Source: Albophoma yamanashiensis (lineage: Eukaryota > Ascomycota > Sordariomycetes > Hypocreales > Ophiocordycipitaceae). From it: a stretch of DNA of 64,000 nt. The position numbers and the translations under genes were made by a program. The notes beneath the pieces are model-generated. The model saw nothing but the letters and a program-made list of their open reading frames with translations. It was not told where the DNA came from and searched no databases. The stretch covers positions 62,001 through 126,000 of the forward strand of contig BCKH01000007.1 in the NCBI GenBank assembly GCA_001600555.1, read 5' to 3'. This document shows, piece by piece, positions 35,826 to 44,619 of the stretch (within the stretch, counting starts at the first letter, position 1; each line of letters opens with the position of its first letter).

Positions 35826-36740
35826 CTATGTCCGGCTGTGATACTTTACCGGCGGTTCGGAGCCCGGCATCTCTGCCACCCCCTGCGGCGCGCTCGTCCC
35901 GTCCATCTCGTAATGTATCGGGCTCTGAAGCTCCGCCACCCCGATGTGCGCCGGCGGCGGCGGCGCAAACGGCCCCGCGTACGTCTCCGGGCTCTGGTAC
36001 GGCGGTGGCCACGCGCCAGACTTGGACTCGGCGCCGCTGTAGTGGCTGTAGTCGGGCGACGGCTCCGTGGGCGGGAACGTCGTCGGCGTCGGGTGGTTGT
36101 ACTCGTGCGGCGAGAGCATCGGATGGGCCTCCTCCTGCGCGCGGCCCTTGCGCCGCCGCACGAGGAAGAAGACCAACGCGGCCAGCGCGCCGACGCCTGC
36201 GATGGAAGCGCCGACGGCGATGCCAATCGTCGCGCCGGTCGGCAGCCCGCCGCCGCCCTGCTTGTCCGTGCTATTGTCCGCGGCGCCCGTCTCCGTGGGC
36301 TGGGACGTCACCGTCACCGTCACGCCCCCGGTTGTCGTCGTCACCTGGACCACCGCGCTCGTCGCCGTAGGCTTCGCCGGCGCCTTCGTCGTCGATGCCG
36401 TGTCGCCGTTCGCTGCCGCGATGAAGTCGCTCTGGCTGACGCTCAGGGGCGTTTTGGAGTCCGTGCATGCCTGCAGCATGGTCGTGTACACCTTCTGCAG
36501 GTCGGCCTGATCATCCTGTCCCAGGCATTTGGCCGTGTTGGTGACGAAGTCGCCTCCGTTGCCGCACAGACACGTGTTGATCTCGGCTGCAGAGGCGCCC
36601 TGGCAGTTGGCTGTGTCGGCCGCCTGTGTAAGGCAACTCTGGGCGTTTTGGGGGTAGAATGAGAAGTCGCTCTTCAGAGCTAGGGTTGGCGAGGCGAGGA
36701 GGAAGAGAGGAGCGGCGGATCGCAGCCGCAGCCGTGCCAT
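35826..36740 (-). CDS. Cysteine-rich single-pass membrane protein
   Basis: A 304-residue single-exon protein. A signal peptide (residues 1-21) precedes one Cys module at residues 36-92 (C36, C46, C57-x-C59, C72, C92), then a Ser/Thr-rich stalk with Val/Thr runs, a TM helix at about 170-194 (IGIAVGASIAGVGALAALVF) ending in VRRRKGR, and a Pro/Tyr-rich cytosolic tail. The module resembles each repeat of the protein at 7222-9207, with an xCxC pair and a following Asp-rich helix. Such proteins are typically wall-facing sensors or adhesins; no named family is assigned. Confidence 0.82.
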   Translation of the reverse strand: MARLRLRSAAPLFLLASPTLALKSDFSFYPQNAQSCLTQAADTANCQGASAAEINTCLCGNGGDFVTNTAKCLGQDDQADLQKVYTTMLQACTDSKTPLSVSQSDFIAAANGDTASTTKAPAKPTATSAVVQVTTTTGGVTVTVTSQPTETGAADNSTDKQGGGGLPTGATIGIAVGASIAGVGALAALVFFLVRRRKGRAQEEAHPMLSPHEYNHPTPTTFPPTEPSPDYSHYSGAESKSGAWPPPYQSPETYAGPFAPPPPAHIGVAELQSPIHYEMDGTSAPQGVAEMPGSEPPVKYHSRT

Positions 36741-39252
36741 CGTATCGGGCGTGTCGTCGGAGCAGCTTGGCTCGATCCGCTCTTGGGACGGGGTTCAGTC
36801 GAAATGGGTTCGTGAGTTCGTACGTCCGAACCGCAACACCAAAGGTTCCTGACGTTGCAAATTCTCAAAAAGGCGCATCAATGGATGAACTCCTCAGCCT
36901 CCAGCGTTCAGTCCAGGGGAGAAAACGAAAACAGACCCTCCCCAGCGCCCGCAAATTGGGATGAGGACCTCCATCGACCAGGGAGCCTGGCCAGGGAGCC
37001 TGACCGGGGGGGGGACCTTTTAAGGCTGACGATGCCCCGTAGCGGATCAGGGGCAGCATCAAGGCCAATTAGCTCTCCCAAATCCAGCCAACTCCGAGGA
37101 GGTTGGAGCTGGAGACGCATTCTGCGAACATGGTCTCAGCCCCAGCCACAGCGCGCGCTGCCAGCTTCAAGCCTGCAACCTGGCCCGATGTGCTTTTTTT
37201 AGCACTCGAAGTCAGGCCGCATCCACCAGTGCAGATTAGGGCCGCACGACCTGCAGATGAAGGTTCTATGCAATGCTCCTAGAGGAGCACGCGGGGCGCC
37301 TCAAAGTCGAATGCCGTAAGCTGCCGGGGCTAGCGCGAGTTGTGGCTGCAGCGTCTCCAGGTACGTAATAATATGTCTCTGCAGCATCTGCATCGGCAGC
37401 TACGGCGTCAAGGACTTGCGAAATGTGGCAGTGGAACGTGCGGTCTGGCTCCCCAATCGGCTTGCCACTTGAATTTCAGTGGTCGCGATGAGCGTTGGTA
37501 GCACAATCCCTACTTGCCAACGTAGGTAGGTGACAGCTTTGTCAGACAGAAAGGCCGTGCTGTCAATTGTATTTTGAAAGGATAAGAATGCTGATATCAC
37601 ATGTAGTACTCCGTACTTCAATTTTTTTTTTTTAAATATCTGTTCAAGGGCTTTCGACAGTGCCCCGGGGAGCAGGGTAGCCAGTCCCGTTTGAGGTGTC
37701 CCCCTCCGATCTCGGTCCCTAATTAATTCATTAGCTGCTCAACGAAACCACCCGTAGCTAACGAGTATGAAGCTTTCAGAACGCGCTACCCTACAGCAGC
37801 GTGGGAGCTGCTGACAGTTGGGCGTAGGTCGACTTTGACATTGCATCGTATGCAAGAAATATGTGGCGCATATTCGAGACATATGGAGCTGGTCGGTTTC
37901 GAGAGCGTCTACTGTAGATATCGAAGTTGAACAGCCCCATCGCCTGACCGGTCTACTTGTAGTGCTCTGATTGTAGCATGGAGTCGTGTTTCCTCTCGCC
38001 ATTGTGACACAGAATCTCGAGCCGTTACCTAGGATGCCAGCGGGCGGTGTGGGTGCTTTGGGATGTTTTGTCTTTGTCGACCACCCCCACGATGCATACA
38101 TGTATGCCTTCTCTCACGCCGACTACTTCCATCGGAGCCGGCCCTGGCTGTTCCTCCTGGCTCTAGAGGTGAAAATAGCCTCATTTCCTCGACGAAACAG
38201 CACGAGAAGGCCTGGCTCGACCTCGTTGGCTGGCCGAGCTCCCATTTAACGGGGCTTGGCGGGTCCGCGAATGCACCGGACCCCGCTGCCCCGGCTTGTC
38301 CAGTTCCCGTGCCTTACGCCATCCAACTCAAAGCCCGACCACTATGACATCAGCCAGCTTGTTCGCCGTCGTGGCGGCAGCCATTTTCCATCTGGATGGA
38401 TGGACCCTTAGGGCAGCCTTTGGCCGCGTGGGGGGCGTTGAGCCTCTGAGGAAGACCCCTCACTCCAGACGTCGGTGGATGCAATGACGACATCAAAGGG
38501 TGCCCTGGTCTCGACCAAGCCAGCGCCCATCTGCGATCGCTAGCTGCATTAGCTGGTCGTGGAGAGTGATCTCCTAGAGGCGATCCTCTAGCGATCCGAT
38601 GCTTTCCGGGGTAGAAGCTCATCGTAACTCGTCGTAATTTCTGTACTCCGGAGAGCCCCTGGCAGTCGTTAGGCGTGTAGGTTCACGAGCGGCAGCAAGT
38701 ATGTCGAGATGGCTGCTGTTTCTTGGCAAGCAGACTCAGCAGGATGTGCCTTCATCCAGTCCGTCATCCCTTGGAGTCTTGTACTGCGTATCCGGGGAGC
38801 TGTCGGACGAAACTCGGACGAGAGCTAGCTAATATATCCACCTGAGCGTTCGTATCCAACCAGAATGTCGCGCACCGGGTGCCACGAGAGCTGTTGGGTC
38901 GTCCCGCTGCTCGGGGGCAGCCACAGCCCATGTGGCTCTCTGGCTTGGAATCCGTGTTGGTGATGAGGGACTGACGTTGCCGATGATGGCGGCTGGCTTT
39001 CTCGGGTGGGGGGAGGTATCCGAGCTGACGGATCCTGGACACCCTCTTCTGGTTTGCGACGGGTGAACGGCGACTCAACCTGGGCTTGTAAGGCTTGCTG
39101 GTTGGATATTACTGATCGACTCCCCGTCCCTTGAATCATCCCGCGTAAGGCATCCCACCTCCATTTCTTTGACGAAGCAGCCGCCGACACAGATGCGCCG
39201 CGATCAAATCAACCACCAACATTCTTCCCTGCATGTGCGCTATCCGCCCAAG
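36741..39252. other. Long intergenic tract, no gene recognised
   Basis: About 2.5 kb. Includes TACTCCGTA at 37607-37615 next to a T12 run (37622-37633) and several short frames without protein-like character. In-frame alternative starts of the next gene fall at its end (ATG at 39193). Confidence 0.55.
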
Positions 39253-40335
39253 ATGAGCACCGTCACCGACCAGCCGCCGTCGTCGAACACCAGCAAGATC
39301 CGCAAGCTCGTCGGCCGTCTGCGCAGCAGCAGCACCCGGACCACGCCCAATGTCTCGGCCGATTCGTCGCCGTCCCTGAGCCGCTCCTCATCGTTCCGCA
39401 TCAGCACGCCACGAGCGTCGCCGTCGCCAAGCTCGTCATCCCGCCGCCGACCCAGAACTGCTAGCGGCCAGGAAGCGGTAGCGGCGGCGTCGCTCGAACT
39501 CTGGAACACAGCGTACGACGCCCTTCGCGACGACCCTGGCACCGCCGGCCTCGTCATGGCGTACGAGACCATCATCTCGCAGGAGCTGCCCGACAACCTC
39601 AAGCTCGGCGGCGCAAACTCGTCGTTCCGCGGCAAGTCGTCCGAGCAGCGCCGCGAGCTGCTGTCCGCGATCGCCACCGCGGGCCTGCGCAAGAGACGCA
39701 GCTCCAGGGCGAGTCAAACTGACGAGCCGGCGAAGAAGGTGCTTAACGCTGCCAAGTTGGCGATTGAGGGTGTCTCGCCTGCGTACCCCGGCGCCGCCGT
39801 GGCTTGGGCGGGCTTTTGCACACTGACTCCGGTACTACATTCTCCAGTCATATGTCTCTACGGCGCAACTTTTTGCTAATCTAAGAGAATGTAGCTGATG
39901 CTCGAACCCATCCTGCAGCGCGACGAAATACATGCAGGTCTTGTCCACGTCGTTGGCCGCATCCCCTTTTACATGCACCTGGCCCAGCTCCCAGCCGACG
40001 AGTCTGACCAGCACGACACCTTCGTTCGGCTCTACCGCCGGGTGCTCGAGTTTGAGATGAACTGCGTCTGCGTGACGGCGAGCTCGTGGAATGCGGCAGC
40101 CAAAAATGTCGTCGGCTGGTCGGGGCTTGGCAAGCTCACGCAAACAATACTCGATATGGACAACAAGGTTGCGGCGATGCTTTCGCGGCATAACGCTGTG
40201 GAGCTCGGGCACCGGCTGTTGGAGCTGAACGCGGATCTGGACATGTCCTCGCAGTTGCCAGTGCTGGTGCATGAAGATGATGAGCAGCCGAGGCCGCCTG
40301 ACGAAGCAAGCCATCATGCCCAGGCAACGACATGA
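39253..40335 (+). CDS. Stand-alone NACHT_N (NWD NLR N-terminal) domain protein
   Basis: Exons 39253-39831 and 39895-40335 give 339 residues. A Ser/Arg-rich leader of about 70 residues is followed by LELWNTAYDALRDDPGTAGL, KKVLNAAKLAIEGVSPAYPG and AAVAWAGFCTLTPLMLEPIL, the pattern of the domain found at the N-terminus of fungal NLR-like NACHT proteins. No P-loop, NACHT or WD repeats follow: the protein stops after NADLDMSSQLPVLVHEDDEQ and the next gene is unrelated. It could be a truncated NLR, a free effector/regulator of NLR signalling in heterokaryon incompatibility or immunity, or a domain relic. ATG 39193 would add 20 residues. Confidence 0.75.
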
Positions 40336-41068
40336 GACTGATCCCACCCCGACTTACGCGCACAACCCATTAACGTACGAGCATTGATACCAGTTGACAT
40401 TGAACTCTGAGCGCGGGAACCTGTGTTGGCAGTCCCAGTATATACGATATGAGGGACCGAATGTACCGGAAGCGCTGGAAACTTCCATTGGCATATTCGC
40501 ATTTTGTATTTCTCATGAATCTATTTGATAGGAATAGATCGAATACCACAAATCAGAGACAACGCTGTCATCAATAATGCGGCAAGTTTGCTGAATCAGA
40601 GAAATATTGGTTAAAACGGCCTCTTGAAGTTTTTGGCTTGCAACCTTAGGAAAGTGCGGCTTAATCGGCCGCAGCATGGCAGCTTGACTCGTGGGGTTTG
40701 CCCGTACGGAGACGCTAATCAGAGCCTCTGGCGTCAATAGTCACAACCACCCCACCCGACTTACCTGCCGCCATTTCCGCTGACGAGACGGCTTGGTCAG
40801 CATCATCACCACCACTTACAACTGTTATAAGATACAACAAGGTATCATACAAAGCAAAGCAGGGCTGCGGCTAGGTTCTATTGCAATTGTCGCGGCGTAT
40901 GGCATGCGCCGACGAGCAAACCTAGGTGCGTTTCGACAGGTTGTCTTGACACCTGTCAGTGGTAAAGGCATAGCGAGGTTTCTTCGTCTGCCGAGCGAGC
41001 CGACACCCATCAAACCAGGCCGCCTCACGACATCGTTCTGTTGGCACTCGCAAATAGCATCCGCCGAC
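40336..41068. other. Intergenic, no gene recognised
   Basis: Searched by eye for a continuation of the NACHT gene (GxxGxGKS); none is seen. Upstream in-frame codons of the hemerythrin gene extend to about 40793 without an obvious better start. Confidence 0.55.
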
Positions 41069-41720
41069 ATGGCTCAAGACAAGGAGCAAGATGTTCAAGA
41101 GCACAGCAGTAAACCCGATGAGCCGCTGCCGCCGCTGTCAGACCACGACTTTCGAGTATATAACCAAATGGCCGATAAGATGGAAGCCTTTGTACGCGCC
41201 CCCTTGACCTAGTTTCTTCTCATGATATCCGTCACCGCCCATCCCAGAACCAGAAATGATGAAGATTCTCATTCCGTATACTGCATAGCACAACTACTTC
41301 CGCTCCTCCTGGACCCTGCTCTGGACCGCCTGCACAACCTCCCGCCGCCCGCAGAACATGACCCTGCGCCAGTTCCTCGCCCAGGGCCTCTCATTCGCAG
41401 AGCACCTATCCACCCACCACGGCATCGAAGAGCAGTTCGTGTTCCCACGCCTCGCCGTCCGCATGCCCGAGTTCGACCCGCGCAGGGGCGACATGGTCGC
41501 CCAGCACGCGCGCATCCACGCCGGACTTGAGGCCTTTGAGAGCTACCTCAAGCGCTGCCAGGGCGGGGAACAGGATTTTGAGATGCGCGAGCTCAAAGAA
41601 AAGATGGAGGGTTGGGGCGATGTGTTGTGGGCTCATCTAGACGAGGAGGTCAAGGCGCTGGGTGCGGAGAACATGAGAAAGTACTGGACTAAGGAAGAAA
41701 TGATGAGGATGCGCATGTAA
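41069..41720 (+). CDS. Hemerythrin-like HHE cation-binding domain protein
   Basis: Two exons (41069-41191, 41289-41720) give 184 residues. After an acidic lead, LSDHDFRVYNQMADKMEAF-HNYFRSSW carries the first His ligands; LSTHHGIEEQFVFPRL supplies the HxxxE pair; QHARIHAGLEAFESYL and LWAHLDEEVKALG supply the rest of a four-helix di-iron site. Fungal homologues are small cytosolic proteins of uncertain role, possibly oxygen or NO sensing or iron handling. The ATG at 41069 was chosen because conserved residues start soon after it. Confidence 0.88.
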
Positions 41721-42163
41721 GCGAGGGATCTGCCAGGCCATATGGGATACCCAACTATTACAGCACCAGTATTTGATGTACGGATAACGAGCGATTTGGG
41801 GCATTAATCAAGAGACATACACCATGTACATTTCGGAGCATTTCAATAACGTCCTCAGGGGGCTGCACAAGTAAGCCATCCCTCTCTGTCCTTGGAGAGC
41901 ACATCAAACCCTTGACCTGTCGGGTCAAACATTCGTGAAAGCAGAATATAAAGGTCCCAAGTGAATAAAGGTCCCAAGTGAATTGCGCAGTGCATCAAGG
42001 TAATGTCCATCCCAAAGAGACCGACGGTGAAAAGGAAAAGAGGATCCAGCAGATCCCAGATATCGTAGTCGACAAATCACTTGCCCGTTTTCTAGCCACC
42101 TGCGGCACGCCGGCCATCTTGGTCGTCCTCCTTTTGAGTGGCTCGAGTGCTCAGTTGCACCCA
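41721..42163. other. Intergenic between convergent genes
   Basis: Contains an exact 17-bp tandem duplication (41948-41964 and 41965-41981, ataaaggtcccaagtga). Otherwise probable 3' UTR sequence. Confidence 0.6.
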
Positions 42164-43132
42164 TCAAGCCGTCTCCTGCCACAGGTCCATCATCGCACCA
42201 ATCGACGGGTAAGCTGCCAGCAGCGATACCGCGAGATCGGGCAGCGGACCGTTTGCCATGCTCCAGTGCACTGTCAGCGGCGCCCACGACAGGTTGCGGG
42301 TGAAGTTCTTGGTCCAGTCAGACGCCCACTGGGCGTCCTTGGCGGCAGCGCCGCTGCTGACCTTGCGCGAACGCTCCACGAGCAGGCGACCCAGCTCCAT
42401 GCCGACGTACAGGCCCCACGAGCGCACGCTGATCAGGCCCAACTTTTCCTGAGTTTTGGGAGAAAAGGGCAGCGCGCTTTTGCTCGAGAGGTAGGCGACG
42501 TTCTCACACGCCTGGTACGAGATGAGCGAGATCACCTGTGCGTAGGCGACGATGGAGTCAAAGAGATTCTCGGCCGCATCGTCTGCCTTCTCTAGTGACT
42601 TCTCGGAGTCATTCTGCTTCTTGGCAGCTCGCGACTTGAGAATCAGCTTCTTGGCTGCAAAGTACAAGCCCAGCAGCCCCCATAGCCTGCCCATAGTGCG
42701 CGTCTCGCTGAGCATGGCGGCCAGAGCCTTGAAGCGTCCACCGAGCTGGAGGGCAAAGGCGGCGAGAGGAGGCTGGGGCGTCGTCGAGGCCAGCACAACT
42801 GTGGTCGCGGGCGGCAGCTTAAAAGCCGTGGCGACAAGCCGCCGGGCGGACTGCCGCAGGACAGGCCGGCTCAGCGTCTCAAGGACGGAACCGCTGAGGC
42901 GGGAGGCATAGCAGAGGAAGAGCAGCACAACATCGGTGCCAGCGCGAGTCTGCATGCACCGGTAGAGGTGCGAGATGAAGGCGTCGGCGTTGTATGGTGC
43001 CGCTGCGAGGACGGAGCCGATGGGAGTCTTCTTGCTGGGCGGAGGGAGCGACGGAGGAGCGGACGCGTCGATAGGCTCGCCCGAGGGGAGCGTCGTGATG
43101 TGCTCGACGTTGGCGTCGGGTTCGGCAGCCAT
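42164..43132 (-). CDS. PEX11: Peroxisomal membrane protein PEX11 family
   Basis: A 322-residue single-exon protein that elongates and divides peroxisomes from the membrane. Diagnostic stretches are YNADAFISHLYRCMQTRAG, LGGRFKALAAMLSETRTMGR, LWGLLGLYFAAKKLI and the C-terminal VSLLAAYPSIGAMMDLWQET. It has an N-terminal extension of about 45 Pro/Ser-rich residues and a Lys/Asp-rich insertion (KKQNDSEKSLEKADDAAENL) between the halves, so it may be a PEX11C-type paralogue rather than the main PEX11. The start MAAEPDANVEH is chosen; the frame stays open upstream but that part contains direct repeats and looks like leader. Confidence 0.85.
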   Translation of the reverse strand: MAAEPDANVEHITTLPSGEPIDASAPPSLPPPSKKTPIGSVLAAAPYNADAFISHLYRCMQTRAGTDVVLLFLCYASRLSGSVLETLSRPVLRQSARRLVATAFKLPPATTVVLASTTPQPPLAAFALQLGGRFKALAAMLSETRTMGRLWGLLGLYFAAKKLILKSRAAKKQNDSEKSLEKADDAAENLFDSIVAYAQVISLISYQACENVAYLSSKSALPFSPKTQEKLGLISVRSWGLYVGMELGRLLVERSRKVSSGAAAKDAQWASDWTKNFTRNLSWAPLTVHWSMANGPLPDLAVSLLAAYPSIGAMMDLWQETA

Positions 43133-44619
43133 GGTAGCAGTTGTAGGATCGCAGGAAGGGTGGTGTTGATGGCGCTCCAGATAATCGCTCGGCGCGGGAT
43201 GGTCGGCGCGGGATGGTCGGCGCAGGATGGCGCGCTGGATGGGGAGTAACAGCTTTATTTGGGAGCTCTCACGGGCGGAGCCGTTGCGATCGACAGCTTC
43301 CTTTAAGCCGCCGAATCGTTCAAGTAGGGTAAAAAGTCGCAACAATGCGTGTCGCGGGATATGCAGGACGCAAGCACGTCGCAGTGCAGCGCTCGGCAGC
43401 CCGAATCGACGGAAGCTACCACTGCCTCGGCATGCGGCCCCCACCTCGGAACTAGGAGCTGGGGCCGAATGTGGCTGATATGGATTGGCACAGGCGGGCT
43501 CGAGGTCAATTGCCGCGGGCTGCGAGATGGGGACAAAGAGGAATTGACGCAGGACAATTTCTGAAGGTCAAGTACTGCAGGGAAACGGCAATTTTAGTAC
43601 CTTAGTTTTAGCAGCAAACACTTGGAAGGCAGCCAGCAGCAATCCGGCAAGTCGTTGCTTCGTTAGGCTGTCATCTTGACGTCGTCCTTTGGCAGGTGCT
43701 CCAGGCTCGCCGAGGCCCGCATACCCCAACATCCGCTGAGTGTGAATTGGCTTTTCCGCCGGCTTGTGCCCTGACTGAGGGCAGAATTGTGCTGGAGCAA
43801 GTAAGTACCTTGAGGCAATCCAGGGTGCCTAAATCCCAAATCACAACGTGCAATCACGTTTACCCCTGATCTGATACCTTTGGGCGGCAATGGCGAGAAG
43901 GCACGGGCGGATGAAGCTAGTGGAGCTGCCTCTGACAGGCTACCTACGATGAAGACTTGGCGCACGGTCAAGCAAAAGCCGTCCATCGGCATCTCCCACA
44001 TGCTCGGTGGCCTCGATTACAGCTCGTCCTGTGCACATTGGTGATCTGCCAATTCGCAGGTGGCTTTTGCGGGCAGCCTCAGAAGGCCAGTGCCACTTTG
44101 TCCGAGCTCGCTGTCGCAGAAGCGCACCCCCGCCAACAGGGCACGTTCGCGGCGCCATCGCCAGGCCCAGATGCCCGCCCAAAGGCTGCGACACGGGTTC
44201 GTGTAGATCATGGAGGCAGCCGACCTGTCCGTGACCGTCACCGCTTCTCCAGGGCCCAGTATCCGTCAGGCAGTAACGTGACACCGCGACAACTTGGCGC
44301 TCCGCGTCGCGTCCCGCGACCACAACCACACCCACACCCTGGCGGTTCTGCCTACGCGTCCGGTGGAGCTCGAGCTGAAGGCGGCAGCTGAAGATTCACC
44401 AGCCATAACTCGGCTAGGTTGCTTCGGCCAGGGATGCTGTTGGGCGCTGTGCTGTGCAGGCAGCAGAGGCTCGATCATTGCACGAGCCACCTGCCCAGAC
44501 ATATATATATATATATATACATTTGGCCGGAGCACCTCAAGGAGAACTTGAAGGCACTGCCCCTCTCGGTTTCCAGCAACTCCTTCAATCAATTACAAGC
44601 ACGGTACCTTCGTCTTCAG
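43133..44619. other. Intergenic between divergent genes
   Basis: Near 43185-43245 a roughly 14-bp unit (ggcgcgggatggtc) is repeated about three times in the PEX11 leader. An (AT)9 microsatellite lies at 44501-44518. Long overlapping frames on both strands at 43900-44400 reflect GC-rich sequence rather than genes. Confidence 0.55.
44501..44519. repeat. (AT)9 microsatellite
   Basis: Nine AT units about 100 bases upstream of the DUF4246 start codon. It may act as a TATA element and is a likely length-variable site. Confidence 0.9.

Noticed and set aside
35838..36662. 274-codon Arg-rich plus-strand frame
   Set aside because: Antisense to the cysteine-rich membrane protein; extreme Arg content typical of a shadow.
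42164..43444. Long upstream extension of PEX11 (426 codons)
   Set aside because: The extra N-terminus covers repeats and leader sequence; PEX11 similarity begins after the ATG at 43132.
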